Assembly: GCA_964523395.1 (NCBI GenBank)
Contig: CAZFXS010000007.1
Location: 166,018 to 230,017, forward strand
DNA: 64,000 nucleotides
Source: JANYJZ01 sp964523395
Lineage (GTDB): Bacteria > Bacteroidota > Ignavibacteria > UBA10030 > SZUA-254
Direction of reading: 5' to 3'
Below, in pieces: positions 1-8,474 of the stretch. Made by a program: the position numbers and the translations under genes. Every line of letters begins with the position of its first letter. Within the stretch, counting starts at the first letter, position 1. A model generated the notes under the pieces. The model was given only the letters and a program-made list of their open reading frames with translations, was not told where the DNA came from and searched no databases.

Positions 1-98
1 CTATTTCCTAATTTTGTTACGCATTTCCGGCCATTTTTCATAAATTAATCAAATCATTTTCAGACACTTCGTTCTATTTTCACTCGAAAGGATTACGC

Positions 99-569
99 AT
101 GGCATTAAAAGTTGGCGATATGGCTCCTGAATTTACATTGTATGACACGGATAAGAAAGAGCGTTCATTAAAAGAACTTATGGGGAAGAAAACCGTGCTC
201 GCGTTTTTCCCCGGTGCTTTTACAGGGGTTTGTACGAAGGAAATGTGTACGCTACGTGACTCGCTTTCCAGTTTTAACGGGATGAGTGCTCAGGTAGTCG
301 GTATTAGTGTCGATTCACCGATTACGAACAAAAATTTTGCTACACAGAACAATCTGACATTCCCTATCCTCAGCGATTTCAACCGTACGGTCTCCAAACA
401 GTATTGCGGCCTTGTCGATAATTTTTCCGGGATTAAGGGGTACTTAGCTTCAAATCGTTCAGTATTTGTGTTGGATGGTACGGGTAAAGTTACCTATGTG
501 TGGATCGGAGAGAATCCCGGGATTGAACCGCCATACGAGGAAATCAATGCCGCATTAAAAGCATTTTAA
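99..569 (+). CDS. Peroxiredoxin (AhpC/TSA family, Prx5/AhpE-like)
   Basis: Thiol peroxidase of 156 residues that should reduce hydrogen peroxide or organic peroxides in the cytoplasm. The peroxidatic cysteine is Cys45 in PGAFTGVC (residues 38-45), the PxxxT/SxxC signature of the family; the PGAFT form is typical of Prx5/AhpE-like members. A second cysteine, Cys50, sits five residues on, as in BCP-type enzymes, and could be the resolving residue. A GAAAGGA motif precedes the ATG. A second, BCP-type peroxiredoxin follows 38 bp downstream on the same strand, so the two may be co-transcribed. There is no signal peptide. The family is certain; the subclass is less so. Confidence 0.93.
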   Translation: MALKVGDMAPEFTLYDTDKKERSLKELMGKKTVLAFFPGAFTGVCTKEMCTLRDSLSSFNGMSAQVVGISVDSPITNKNFATQNNLTFPILSDFNRTVSKQYCGLVDNFSGIKGYLASNRSVFVLDGTGKVTYVWIGENPGIEPPYEEINAALKAF

Positions 570-607
570 TTGCGGATTGTTAATAACCTTTTCTTTGATT
601 AAACAAT

Positions 608-1066
608 ATGGCAGAGTTGAAACCGGGTGATAAGGCCCCTGATTTTTCACTTCCTTCTTCAGAGGGTAACACCGTATCTTTGAAAGATCTCAGAGGAAAG
701 AAAGTAGTTTTGTTTTTTTATCCGAAGGATGATACTCCGGGATGCACCAAGGAAGCATGCTCATTCCGCGATAATCTTGCGCGTGTGAAGAGGAAAGGCG
801 CTGTTATTTACGGCGTCAGCGCTGATTCAGTCAAATCACATAAGAAATTTATTGAGAAATTTGATTTAACGTTTCCATTACTGAGCGATGAATCAAAGGA
901 AATGGTCAACGCATACGGTGTCTGGCAGAAGAAAACGTTTATGGGAAAATCGTATATGGGAATTGTGCGGACAACATTGATTATTGATGAGAGCGGCAGG
1001 ATTGCTCACATTTTTCCGAATGTGAAAGTAGAAGGCCATACGGACGCGGTACTGGAACATCTGTGA
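608..1066 (+). CDS. bcp: Thioredoxin-dependent peroxiredoxin, BCP type
   Basis: Bacterioferritin-comigratory-protein class peroxiredoxin, 152 residues, the usual family length. Residues 37-46 (FYPKDDTPGC) carry the BCP form of the active-site motif, with peroxidatic Cys46 and probable resolving Cys51 in CTKEAC. The family reduces H2O2 and lipid hydroperoxides with thioredoxin as electron donor. The gene is followed after 11 bp by the pterin genes, so one transcript could run from peroxiredoxin into pterin synthesis; whether that reflects function or only packing is unknown. Confidence 0.95.
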   Translation: MAELKPGDKAPDFSLPSSEGNTVSLKDLRGKKVVLFFYPKDDTPGCTKEACSFRDNLARVKRKGAVIYGVSADSVKSHKKFIEKFDLTFPLLSDESKEMVNAYGVWQKKTFMGKSYMGIVRTTLIIDESGRIAHIFPNVKVEGHTDAVLEHL

Positions 1067-1077
1067 AGGTTTAAACT

Positions 1078-1485
1078 ATGGTATACTTAACACGAAAAGA
1101 ACATTTTTGCGCATCGCACCGGCTGTATAATCCGAAATTTTCCGACCAGGAAAACCTGGCGTTGTACGGCAAGTGCGCGTACGCCAACGGTCATGGCCAC
1201 AATTATGAAATCGAAGTAACGGTTGCCGGCGAGCCGGATATAGAAACCGGTATGATTATGGACTTGAAAAAACTCGCCGATATTATTGACAGGGAAATAC
1301 TCGAAAAAGTGGACCATAAGCATCTGAACTTTGATGTCGATTTCCTAAAAGGAGTAATTCCCACTGCGGAAAACATCGCGATGATATTTTGGAATATCTT
1401 AACACCGAAAATTACTGCCGGTAAATTATACTCAGTTAAGGTGTATGAGACACAAAACAATTTTGCGGAATATAAAGGCTCCTGA
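1078..1485 (+). CDS. 6-pyruvoyl-tetrahydropterin synthase (QueD/PTPS family)
   Basis: Converts 7,8-dihydroneopterin triphosphate to 6-pyruvoyl-tetrahydropterin, the second step of tetrahydrobiopterin synthesis; relatives (QueD) make the queuosine precursor. Visible active site: zinc ligands His14, His39 and His41 (GHGHN), catalytic Cys33 in GKC, the Asp79-His80 pair in VDHKHL, and Glu124 in VYETQNN for pterin binding. The GKCxxxNGHGHN spacing and the DHKHLN and VYETxNN blocks look more like animal PTPS than the short QueD type. The stop overlaps the folE start (TGATG at 1483-1487), so it is translationally coupled to GTP cyclohydrolase I, which supports a biopterin role. A queuosine role cannot be excluded, but no other que gene is nearby. 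Confidence 0.9.
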   Translation: MVYLTRKEHFCASHRLYNPKFSDQENLALYGKCAYANGHGHNYEIEVTVAGEPDIETGMIMDLKKLADIIDREILEKVDHKHLNFDVDFLKGVIPTAENIAMIFWNILTPKITAGKLYSVKVYETQNNFAEYKGS

Positions 1486-2069
1486 TGGCGAAGAAGAAGC
1501 AAGATAACAGATCCGGATTGGAAGAATCAATCAAGTCTATTCTTTCCCTTGTCGGGGAAAATCCTGCGCGCGAAGGGTTGCTGCGTACACCTCATCGGGT
1601 TGCAAAAGCATACGAATTTCTCACCAGCGGATATAAACAGGATATCGATACACTTCTTAATGGCGCCATCTTTACCGAAAAGTATGACGAAATGGTCATC
1701 GTGAAGGATATCGATTTTTTCAGTTTGTGCGAGCACCATATGCTGCCGTTTTATGGCAAGGCGCATATCGCGTATATTCCGAACGGAAAGATTGTGGGAT
1801 TGAGTAAAATCCCCCGCATCGTGGATATGTTCAGCAGGCGATTGCAGGTGCAGGAACGTATGACCCGCCAAATTGCGGATACACTCTATGAAACGCTTGA
1901 ACCGGATGGTGTTGCCGTTGTTATCGAAGGAAAACATCTCTGCATGATGATGCGGGGAGTGGAGAAACAAAACTCCATTGCCACGACGAGCGCCATGCTT
2001 GGCTCGTTCCGTGACGATGAGAGAACGCGCAACGAATTTTTGAAACTCCTTAGCGGAAGAATTTCCTGA
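1485..2069 (+). CDS. folE: GTP cyclohydrolase I
   Basis: Homodecameric zinc enzyme turning GTP into 7,8-dihydroneopterin triphosphate, the entry to folate and biopterin. The 194-residue protein carries zinc ligands Cys82 and His85 in LCEHHMLPF and Cys153 in HLCMMMRG, with the conserved blocks GLLRTPHRVAKAY (31-43) and VGLSKIPRIVDMF (104-116). The ATG overlaps the stop of the PTPS gene. A short-chain reductase starts 4 bp after its stop. A folP gene is far away at 57394, so this folE copy may primarily feed biopterin, although it could serve both pathways. Confidence 0.97.
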   Translation: MAKKKQDNRSGLEESIKSILSLVGENPAREGLLRTPHRVAKAYEFLTSGYKQDIDTLLNGAIFTEKYDEMVIVKDIDFFSLCEHHMLPFYGKAHIAYIPNGKIVGLSKIPRIVDMFSRRLQVQERMTRQIADTLYETLEPDGVAVVIEGKHLCMMMRGVEKQNSIATTSAMLGSFRDDERTRNEFLKLLSGRIS

Positions 2070-2072
2070 TTT

Positions 2073-2813
2073 ATGGCGAAGAAACAGAAAGCAGTCCGGA
2101 TGCATCGTCCCGTCGTCTGGGTTGTCGGCGCTTCGCGGGGAATAGGAAAGGAAATTGCCAAAGAATTTGGATCCATCGGTTGTGAAGTCTGTCTGTCCGG
2201 ACGGAACGCGAGAGAGCTTGAATCAGTAGTCGCTGAAATTGTTCACCTGGGGGGGAGAGCGCACGCGTTTCCATGCAATATTACTTCACCGAGGACGATA
2301 CTTGCAACGGTAGTCCGTATCAGCAACAGGGTTGGTGACGTCGACGTACTGGTAAACAATGCCGGCGTGACTGTTTTTAAATCATTTCAGGATACATCCC
2401 TATCTGAATTTCATCAAATCATTGCGACTAATCTCGAGGGGCAAATTGCGTGTACCAAAGCCGTACTTCCTTCGATGATAGAACGGAAAAGCGGATGGAT
2501 TTTTAATATTCTTTCCACTGCTTCCATCATGACCTTCGAAGGTTCTGCCGCATACACCGCTACCAAGGCGGGGATGCTCGGCTTAAGCAAAGTGCTACGT
2601 GAAGAATTACGGCCGTCGCTCGTCAAGGTTGTGAATGTTATGCCGGGACCAACCGACACGGCAATGTGGAGCCGCTCTGATCGCAGGAGACTTTCAAAAA
2701 AAATGATGGCTCCCAAAAGTGTTGCCGAAGCGGTACTTGCCGCATATCAGCTTCCTCCGGATGTTGTGCCTGAAGAAATTGTTCTTCGTCCGATCGGAGG
2801 AAATATTGAATAA
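2073..2813 (+). CDS. Short-chain dehydrogenase/reductase (candidate sepiapterin-type reductase)
   Basis: Classical SDR of 246 residues with a Rossmann fold: dinucleotide motif GASRGIG near residues 19-25, NNAGV structural motif, the catalytic serine in LSTAS and the YTATK active-site Tyr/Lys pair. SDRs reduce carbonyls with NAD(P)H. Its start lies 4 bp after folE and it is the third gene of the pterin run, so the most economical role is the last reduction of 6-pyruvoyl-tetrahydropterin, that is, sepiapterin reductase-like. This is inference from neighbourhood; SDR sequence alone does not give the substrate, and a 3-oxoacyl-reductase role remains possible. Confidence 0.85.
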   Translation: MAKKQKAVRMHRPVVWVVGASRGIGKEIAKEFGSIGCEVCLSGRNARELESVVAEIVHLGGRAHAFPCNITSPRTILATVVRISNRVGDVDVLVNNAGVTVFKSFQDTSLSEFHQIIATNLEGQIACTKAVLPSMIERKSGWIFNILSTASIMTFEGSAAYTATKAGMLGLSKVLREELRPSLVKVVNVMPGPTDTAMWSRSDRRRLSKKMMAPKSVAEAVLAAYQLPPDVVPEEIVLRPIGGNIE

Positions 2814-2881
2814 CGAGAACTCTTACCTTTCCTCGTGTCTCAGATCCTACATCTCAAAATCCAACTCATTTCTTCAACCCG

Positions 2882-3598
2882 ATGATTCTCAGTAAGAAAA
2901 CCGCGATTGTTACCGGCGCAGGAAGAGGAATCGGCAAGGCAATAGCTGAATCTCTTGCAAAACAAGGAGCAAATGTCGTTCTCGCCGCGCGTACTTCGGA
3001 TGAAATACACACTCTCGCAAAAGAAATTGAACGTTTGGGAGTTCGAACACTTCCCATCGTGACCGATGTGTCAGATGAAAAATCTGTTGAGCACCTGGTT
3101 GCGGAAACGATAAAGAAATTTGGTTCGGTTGATATATTAATAAATAATGCCGGCATTGGCTCGTTCTCGAAAGTAGCGGAGCTCAATGTAAAAGATTTCG
3201 ACAGGATGTGGGAAGTAAATATGCGCGGCGTATTTCTCTGCACGCGCGCGGTTCTTCCGTTCATGACGAACAACCGGTCAGGAGATATTGTGAATATTTC
3301 ATCTCTTGCCGGGCGGAATTCGTTCATCGGAGGTGCCGGATATGCCGCGACAAAGTGGGCCCTCATTGGGTTCTCAAGGTGCCTCATGCTTGAAGTCCGT
3401 GAGCATAATATCAGGGTTATTACGTTATGTCCGGGTTCGGTCGATACTTCGTTTGCCGGGCCTTCCCATCAATCAAAACATACGAACGCTATTCCAAAAG
3501 CAGACGATATCGCCCGGGTGACAATTGACGCCCTCAACATGCCGCGAAATGTCATGGTTAGTGAAATCGATATTCGTCCTACCAATCCAAAAGGCTGA
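2882..3598 (+). CDS. Second short-chain dehydrogenase/reductase in the pterin cluster
   Basis: SDR of 238 residues with GAGRGIG cofactor motif (residues 12-18), NNAGIG, a serine in ISSLAG and the GYAATK catalytic Tyr/Lys. It resembles FabG-like reductases in its N-terminal half. It follows the first SDR by 68 bp on the same strand. Biopterin reductases and 3-oxoacyl-ACP reductases share this fold, so it may be a second pterin reductase or an unrelated oxidoreductase. No fatty-acid synthesis gene lies next to it. Confidence 0.85.
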   Translation: MILSKKTAIVTGAGRGIGKAIAESLAKQGANVVLAARTSDEIHTLAKEIERLGVRTLPIVTDVSDEKSVEHLVAETIKKFGSVDILINNAGIGSFSKVAELNVKDFDRMWEVNMRGVFLCTRAVLPFMTNNRSGDIVNISSLAGRNSFIGGAGYAATKWALIGFSRCLMLEVREHNIRVITLCPGSVDTSFAGPSHQSKHTNAIPKADDIARVTIDALNMPRNVMVSEIDIRPTNPKG

Positions 3599-3676
3599 TT
3601 TCCTTACTTCAATGTAAAAAACACTTGCGACTTTCCCGATAATACGGTAATATACCCCGAACTTATTTACGAGGAT

Positions 3677-4666
3677 ATGGCAGAAAAGAAAGTCGGACGT
3701 GTTGTTCACCGCAAGGAATTATCTCCTGTACTATCATTGTTTCGTGTTATACCGGATGATGGCGGACATTTCCCGCCATACAAGGCAGGCCAGTATGTTG
3801 CCTTGTCACGTGATAGTTGTAAGCTTACGAAGAAAATCATTGATGAGCATGGCAATGTTCATTATGAATATGATCTTGACGAGTCTGGAAATATTAAACG
3901 GGGCACGGTTACTCACTCGTACTCAATCGCATCAGCGCCGATAGAAACTGAGGAACAGGGGTATCTTGAATTTTATGTTGTGCTCGAATTGGTGAGGACT
4001 GAACGGCCGGGCAGACTTTCCGAATCACTCTTCAATATTGATCCCACATCTGATAATAAGCTTTATTACGTTAACAAGATTACCGGCGAATTTACTCTGG
4101 AGCGGAGAGCGGCAGGATTTGACCATGTGTTCATGGTCGGCACAGGTACCGGACTCGCCCCATTCGCTTCAATGGTGAAACAGTTGCATTCGGAATCACT
4201 GAAAGGAAGCAAGCCCTCAGCAACATTCACGCTTCTTCACGCCAACCGGACATTTCATGAGCTGGCGTATCATGAGCAATTCCTTGAAATAGAAAAATCA
4301 AAATCATTTGACTTTGTATATGTCCCGTCAGTGAGTCGTCCGTCATCGGATCCGGCTGAATCTTCCGCCGGCCGGGGGAGAGGCAACAATATTCTCAGAA
4401 TGATCATGGGAATGCCGGTAAAGGAAGAAGAGGAATTGATAAACGTAACCAGCAAAGGGGAAGCAAACACTATAAAGCGCGCGGAGGAAAATCTAAAGCG
4501 ACTGGTGAAACCTGTTCTGTCAAAACAGTATTCGCGTGAAGTCCTGTTTGACAGGATAATATCCCAAAAAACAGTTATTCTTACATGCGGGAATCCTCAG
4601 GTGATGGAAGATATCAAGCATGTCGCTGAAGTGAATAATATTGCGTTTGAGAAAGAAGACTGGTAA
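3677..4666 (+). CDS. Ferredoxin/flavodoxin-NADP(+) reductase-like flavoprotein
   Basis: FNR-superfamily oxidoreductase of 329 residues. The FAD domain has AGQYVALS (37-44) and HSYSIAS (80-86), the RxYS-type flavin motif with His in place of Arg. The NADP domain has GTGTGLAPF (155-163) and CGNPQVMEDI (304-313), and the chain ends in a tryptophan as many FNRs end in an aromatic residue. Two insertions lengthen it: residues 46-76 in the FAD domain and about 222-285 in the NADP domain, the latter charged and probably helical. It probably shuttles electrons between NADPH and ferredoxin or flavodoxin; it could supply reductant to the pterin or peroxiredoxin pathway upstream, but nothing in the sequence proves that. 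Confidence 0.88.
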   Translation: MAEKKVGRVVHRKELSPVLSLFRVIPDDGGHFPPYKAGQYVALSRDSCKLTKKIIDEHGNVHYEYDLDESGNIKRGTVTHSYSIASAPIETEEQGYLEFYVVLELVRTERPGRLSESLFNIDPTSDNKLYYVNKITGEFTLERRAAGFDHVFMVGTGTGLAPFASMVKQLHSESLKGSKPSATFTLLHANRTFHELAYHEQFLEIEKSKSFDFVYVPSVSRPSSDPAESSAGRGRGNNILRMIMGMPVKEEEELINVTSKGEANTIKRAEENLKRLVKPVLSKQYSREVLFDRIISQKTVILTCGNPQVMEDIKHVAEVNNIAFEKEDW

Positions 4667-4723
4667 TAATTGGGGGTTGCGGAGTTTGAATTTCGAATCA
4701 GGAACACTAATCCGAAATGTCAA

Positions 4724-4972
4724 TCAGTTTTTTATCCCCAGATCGCCATACAATCCCAAGATACAATTCCTGCAGAAGTACAGAAGCTTATAATCTCCTA
4801 TTTGCCTTTCAACTAACTGATCTTTGGAAAAACGTTCGCGGCAGACAGAGCATTTTTCCGTATTCAGTTCTTCCGGCGATTTCGGTCCTTGTCTAATGAT
4901 AGTTTTGTAACCAACATACGCAACGAATCCGATGAGTATAAGAAATGTTACGGCAAGGATGGAAACGGTCAT
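4724..4972 (-). CDS. Small membrane-anchored zinc-ribbon protein, function unknown
   Basis: 82 residues: one N-terminal transmembrane helix (about 3-25) followed by a short soluble part with CSVC (41-44) and CRNC (67-70 region), a CxxC...CxxC pair likely to bind zinc. It starts 3 bp after the stop of the methyltransferase gene, so the two form a minus-strand operon. I do not recognise a named family. The CxxC pairs could instead be redox-active. Confidence 0.7.
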   Translation of the reverse strand: MTVSILAVTFLILIGFVAYVGYKTIIRQGPKSPEELNTEKCSVCRERFSKDQLVERQIGDYKLLYFCRNCILGLYGDLGIKN

Positions 4973-4975
4973 AGG

Positions 4976-5602
4976 TTATAGCTTCATACTGACTGAAACT
5001 CCGTCGCGCAACGGGATGATTGTGGTGAATAGCTCTTTCGATGAATATATCATCCGGTTGTAGGTAAGGATGCCTGCTGTTGCGGCATCAGGTTTTTTCC
5101 CGATGATTTTTCCGCTCCAGAGAACATTATCGCTGATGAGAAGCCCGCCTTTACGCAACCTAGGAACCGCTTTGCGAAATACAGCGGGATATTGATGTTT
5201 GTCGACGTCGTTGAAAATGATATCGAACTTTCCGTCAACTGTGTCAATAAGGTTCAATGCATTTCCAACCATAAACGTAATCTTTGTGGTTAATTTTCCG
5301 CGCTTAAAATACGCGCGCGCCGTAGCGGCGTTATCGGCATTGCCTTCGGTACAGATAATTTCTCCCTTTTTGCCGATTCCCTTCGCAAACCAGTAGGCAG
5401 AATAACCGTAACCGGAACCAAGTTCAAGAATTCGCGAAGCTTTCATCATTCGTGCAGTCATATATAAAAATCTTCCGACTAAAGGACCGATAATTGGAAA
5501 ATTTTTCTTGGCCGCAACCTTTTCCATGTCCTCTAACACCGCATCACGGTCAGAAGTAACATTCAGAAGGTATTCGGTGATATTTTGGTTGACGATGTCC
5601 AT
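4976..5602 (-). CDS. Class I SAM-dependent O-methyltransferase (CCoAMT/COMT family 3)
   Basis: 208-residue methyltransferase. Residues about 59-67 (ILELGSGYG) form SAM motif I; FDIIFNDVDKHQYP holds the metal-binding aspartates and a DxxK-like motif, and ISDNVLWSG is the typical post-I block of the caffeoyl-CoA/catechol O-methyltransferase family. These enzymes methylate a hydroxyl of a small aromatic with a divalent metal. The substrate cannot be read from sequence. The gene shares an operon with the membrane zinc-ribbon gene downstream. Confidence 0.9.
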   Translation of the reverse strand: MDIVNQNITEYLLNVTSDRDAVLEDMEKVAAKKNFPIIGPLVGRFLYMTARMMKASRILELGSGYGYSAYWFAKGIGKKGEIICTEGNADNAATARAYFKRGKLTTKITFMVGNALNLIDTVDGKFDIIFNDVDKHQYPAVFRKAVPRLRKGGLLISDNVLWSGKIIGKKPDAATAGILTYNRMIYSSKELFTTIIPLRDGVSVSMKL

Positions 5603-5754
5603 ACCTGAAGAAATATAGAAAGATAATAAGGAAAGTCAAAGATTTACGTAGAGTAATGATTGTACAACTCAATGATGGCTCGTTGCAACTGTCTGAAAAA
5701 ATGTTAATCTTAGTCAGTAATAAAAACCTCTCAGGAACTATTTTCTAAGTATCT

Positions 5755-6303
5755 ATGACGCGTGCTGATGCTCTTGAACTTCTCAAAGAATACACAAAAA
5801 GCGATGCGCTGATTAAACATATGCTTGCCGTAGAAGCAGCGATGCGCGCATATGCAAAAAAATATAACGAAGACGAGGAGAAGTGGGGGATTACGGGATT
5901 ATTGCATGATTTCGACTATGAAATGTATCCTGATGCGCCAGATCATCCTCTGAAGGGGTCTGAAATATTAAAACAAAAAGGATATCCGGATGATATCCGG
6001 ACAGCAATTCTCGGCCATGCTTCGTACACCGGTGTTCCAAGGGAAACAGCAATGGCGAAAGCACTATTTGCGAGCGATGAGTTATGCGGTTTTATCATGG
6101 CCTGTTCTGTTATCAGGCCGAACAAAATCGCCGACCTGGAAGTTTCTTCTGTTAAGAAAAAATTAAAAGACAAAGGGTTTGCAAGAAATGTCAGCCGAGA
6201 CGACATTACGCAGGGAATTGCAGAACTTGGCGTGACTCTCGATGATCATATAAAATTTGTCATCGATGCCATGAAATCTGAATCTCAGGCGCTGGGGCTG
6301 TAA
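5755..6303 (+). CDS. HD-domain phosphohydrolase-like protein
   Basis: 182 residues with an HD metal site: an early histidine in IKHMLAVE, the HD pair in LLHDFDYE (near residues 49-56), and a later histidine in ILGHAS. HD proteins hydrolyse nucleotides or phosphoesters. The arrangement (HDIG-like hydrolase followed by a small helical C-terminus) is common in bacteria and uncharacterised. It stands alone between divergent and convergent neighbours, with no visible operon partner. Confidence 0.85.
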   Translation: MTRADALELLKEYTKSDALIKHMLAVEAAMRAYAKKYNEDEEKWGITGLLHDFDYEMYPDAPDHPLKGSEILKQKGYPDDIRTAILGHASYTGVPRETAMAKALFASDELCGFIMACSVIRPNKIADLEVSSVKKKLKDKGFARNVSRDDITQGIAELGVTLDDHIKFVIDAMKSESQALGL

Positions 6304-6317
6304 GAACCGTAAAGAGT

Positions 6318-7184
6318 TCAAAAGAAATCTACCGTAAACCCGAGTCCGATTGTTGTCAGGTGTTGATCAAAATATTCCGCAAACATATGTCTGCCGTTGT
6401 AGAATGCCAAGTACATGACCGGACCTTTGCCATACCAATGTCCGAATTTAATTCCTGCCTGGGCATTATGTGAGGCGGCGTAGACAGGGGTACCTGTTAT
6501 GGTCAGGTTATAGGCGGCGAACAAATTCACGGGATGTGAAAAAAGCGTACCAAACAATTTATCTGAATATATTTCAGCGCCGGTGAGATATGAAAACCGT
6601 TGGACGGCTGACGGACGGACAAGCGTGGCATAACTTATCCCGCCGTAATACCGGACTACGGCAGAAGACATTGTGACCGCGTGAGCGATGACCAGTTCTC
6701 CGAAATCTCTCGTGAACGGAATCGGCGGACGATTATTCAGCCATGTTTGCGTTTGCTGAAGAAAATGCCCGTCGACAAAATGAGCGCTCTGGTGGAGCAA
6801 ACGAAGGCGGGCATAAACGCGGTTTTCGTAAGATCCGACTGACGTTGTAAGGTTACCGCCAAAGAAACCGTCTATGGCGTCGATCTGGAGTCTGAGCCCT
6901 TGCGCACCGGTCGTGTATGCGTATGCCATGAAATCAATGCCGGCGGTTATTGTTACCGAATCTTCTGATATCTGATATCCGAATACATCGATGGAGTTGC
7001 CGATATCGACTTTCATCTCTCCGGCGTCGAGGAATTTGAATACGCCGATCCTCGGCTCTTGAATATTTGCTTTAAGCGGAGCGAAATGCACTCCGGGCGG
7101 AAGAAAGGTAAACTGTGAGAAGGATTGCTGTGAATAATGGATGATCGCAAAAACAAGTAAAAGAAATTTGATCCAGGTTTTCAT
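6318..7184 (-). CDS. Secreted outer-membrane protein, DUF1207-like
   Basis: About 288 residues from the ATG at 7184, which gives a clean signal peptide (MKTWIKFLLLVFAIIHYSQQ then SFSQ); an ATG 15 bp further upstream is possible but spoils the charge pattern. The rest is rich in alternating hydrophobic residues and aromatics as in a beta-barrel. Blocks such as FLPPGVHFAPLKA, ARLRLLHQSAH and IKFGHWYGKGP recall the DUF1207 family of outer-membrane proteins. Function is unknown. It is convergent with the HD gene, 14 bp apart. Confidence 0.72.
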   Translation of the reverse strand: MKTWIKFLLLVFAIIHYSQQSFSQFTFLPPGVHFAPLKANIQEPRIGVFKFLDAGEMKVDIGNSIDVFGYQISEDSVTITAGIDFMAYAYTTGAQGLRLQIDAIDGFFGGNLTTSVGSYENRVYARLRLLHQSAHFVDGHFLQQTQTWLNNRPPIPFTRDFGELVIAHAVTMSSAVVRYYGGISYATLVRPSAVQRFSYLTGAEIYSDKLFGTLFSHPVNLFAAYNLTITGTPVYAASHNAQAGIKFGHWYGKGPVMYLAFYNGRHMFAEYFDQHLTTIGLGFTVDFF

Positions 7185-7263
7185 AAGATGTAATCGCAAA
7201 TCGAAAAATAATTGCCGATAATATACTACGGAATGAAGCGATACGCAATAAAATTTTTTACGT

Positions 7264-8427
7264 ATGGAATCTACTGAACAAAACGGCGCATTTGGTTTTT
7301 CGGATGAGGAACTTCTTCGCTATAGCCGGCATCTGGTGCTGCCGGAAGTGGGAATGGAGGGCCAGAAAAAGTTAAAGACGGCCAAGGTGCTCATTGTCGG
7401 TGCCGGCGGGCTTGGCTCACCGCTTGCGTTGTATCTCGCCGCCGCGGGAGTCGGTACAATCGGTATTGTTGATTTCGACGCGGTAGATCTCTCGAATTTA
7501 CAACGGCAAATTCTTCATACTGTGCATGATGTGGGACGTCCGAAAGTGGTTTCTGCTAGAGAGCATGTTGCATCTCTTAATCCTGACATTGTTATTAATA
7601 CATATGAAACCCCTTTAACATCAGGAAATGCATTTGATATTATTCGGCCGTATGACATTGTTGTCGACGGAACCGATAATTTTCCTACCAGATATCTTGT
7701 AAACGATGCCTGTGTGATACTGAAAAAGAAAAATGTGTACGGAAGTATCTTCCGGTTTGACGGGCAGGTATCAGTCTTTGACGCGGAGAATGGTCCGTGC
7801 TACCGTTGCCTGTATCCCGTGCCTCCGCCACCCGGACTTGTGCCTAGCTGTGCCGAAGGAGGCGTATTGGGTGTCTTGCCGGGAATTATCGGGTCTCTTC
7901 AGGCATTGGAAACAATTAAACTGATTATAGGGAAGGGAGACACTCTCACCGGCAGGCTCGTTCTTTTTGACACATTGAAGTTTACCGTGAGAGAATTGCA
8001 TCTCAAGAAAAATCCCGAATGTCCTGTCTGTGGTGTAAATCCCACCATTCATTCGCTCATAGACTACGATGAGTTTTGCGGCATCCAAAAGCAGCCTGTC
8101 ATAGAAAATAATCTATTTGAGATTACTCCTGAAGAGCTTCACGCCAGGCTGCAACAAGGAGAGCGCCCTTTTATGCTGGATGTTCGCGAGCAGTATGAGT
8201 ATGATATTGCCAATCTTAAAGGATACCTCATTCCCCTGAAGGAACTTCCTCATCGCGTTAAAGAACTTGACCCCGCAAGGGAAATTATAGTGTATTGCAG
8301 GACAGGCAGGCGGAGTGCAAGTGCAGTGGCACTGTTACGTGAAGAAGGTTTTTCCAACGTTAAAAATCTTGTGGGTGGAATCGTCGCCTGGGCTGAGAAG
8401 ATTGATAAGGAGATGCCGCGGTATTAG
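7264..8427 (+). CDS. moeZ: E1-like adenylyltransferase fused to rhodanese (MoeB/MoeZ/ThiF type)
   Basis: 387 residues. N-terminal ThiF/MoeB fold (about 15-260): ATP loop VGAGGLGSP (45-53), DFDAVDLSNLQRQ (70-82), two zinc CxxC pairs (Cys179/182 and Cys253/256) and a conserved Cys196 in PSCAEGG. C-terminal rhodanese domain (about 285-387) with persulfide Cys345 in VYCRTGRRS. Such proteins adenylate the C-terminal Gly of a ubiquitin-like sulfur carrier (MoaD, ThiS, CysO) and then transfer sulfur to it. No sulfur carrier gene is next to it, so the pathway (molybdopterin, thiamine or cysteine) is open. A palindromic repeat lies 13 bp after the stop. Confidence 0.92.
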   Translation: MESTEQNGAFGFSDEELLRYSRHLVLPEVGMEGQKKLKTAKVLIVGAGGLGSPLALYLAAAGVGTIGIVDFDAVDLSNLQRQILHTVHDVGRPKVVSAREHVASLNPDIVINTYETPLTSGNAFDIIRPYDIVVDGTDNFPTRYLVNDACVILKKKNVYGSIFRFDGQVSVFDAENGPCYRCLYPVPPPPGLVPSCAEGGVLGVLPGIIGSLQALETIKLIIGKGDTLTGRLVLFDTLKFTVRELHLKKNPECPVCGVNPTIHSLIDYDEFCGIQKQPVIENNLFEITPEELHARLQQGERPFMLDVREQYEYDIANLKGYLIPLKELPHRVKELDPAREIIVYCRTGRRSASAVALLREEGFSNVKNLVGGIVAWAEKIDKEMPRY

Positions 8428-8439
8428 TTTGGGATGTAA

Positions 8440-8467
8440 CTGACCCTGAACAGAGTCGAACGGTCAG
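8440..8467 (+). repeat. Palindromic repeat, core family A, copy 1
   Basis: A 28-bp hairpin unit: arms CTGACC and GGTCAG around a core reading TGAACAGAGTCGAA. The core is shared with copies at 8840-8892, 53483, 62405 and 62448, while the arms differ from copy to copy. It sits between the MoeZ-like gene and the GIY-YIG gene. The two substitutions in the core relative to the other copies suggest some decay. Confidence 0.8.
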
Positions 8468-8474
8468 ATTTTGA

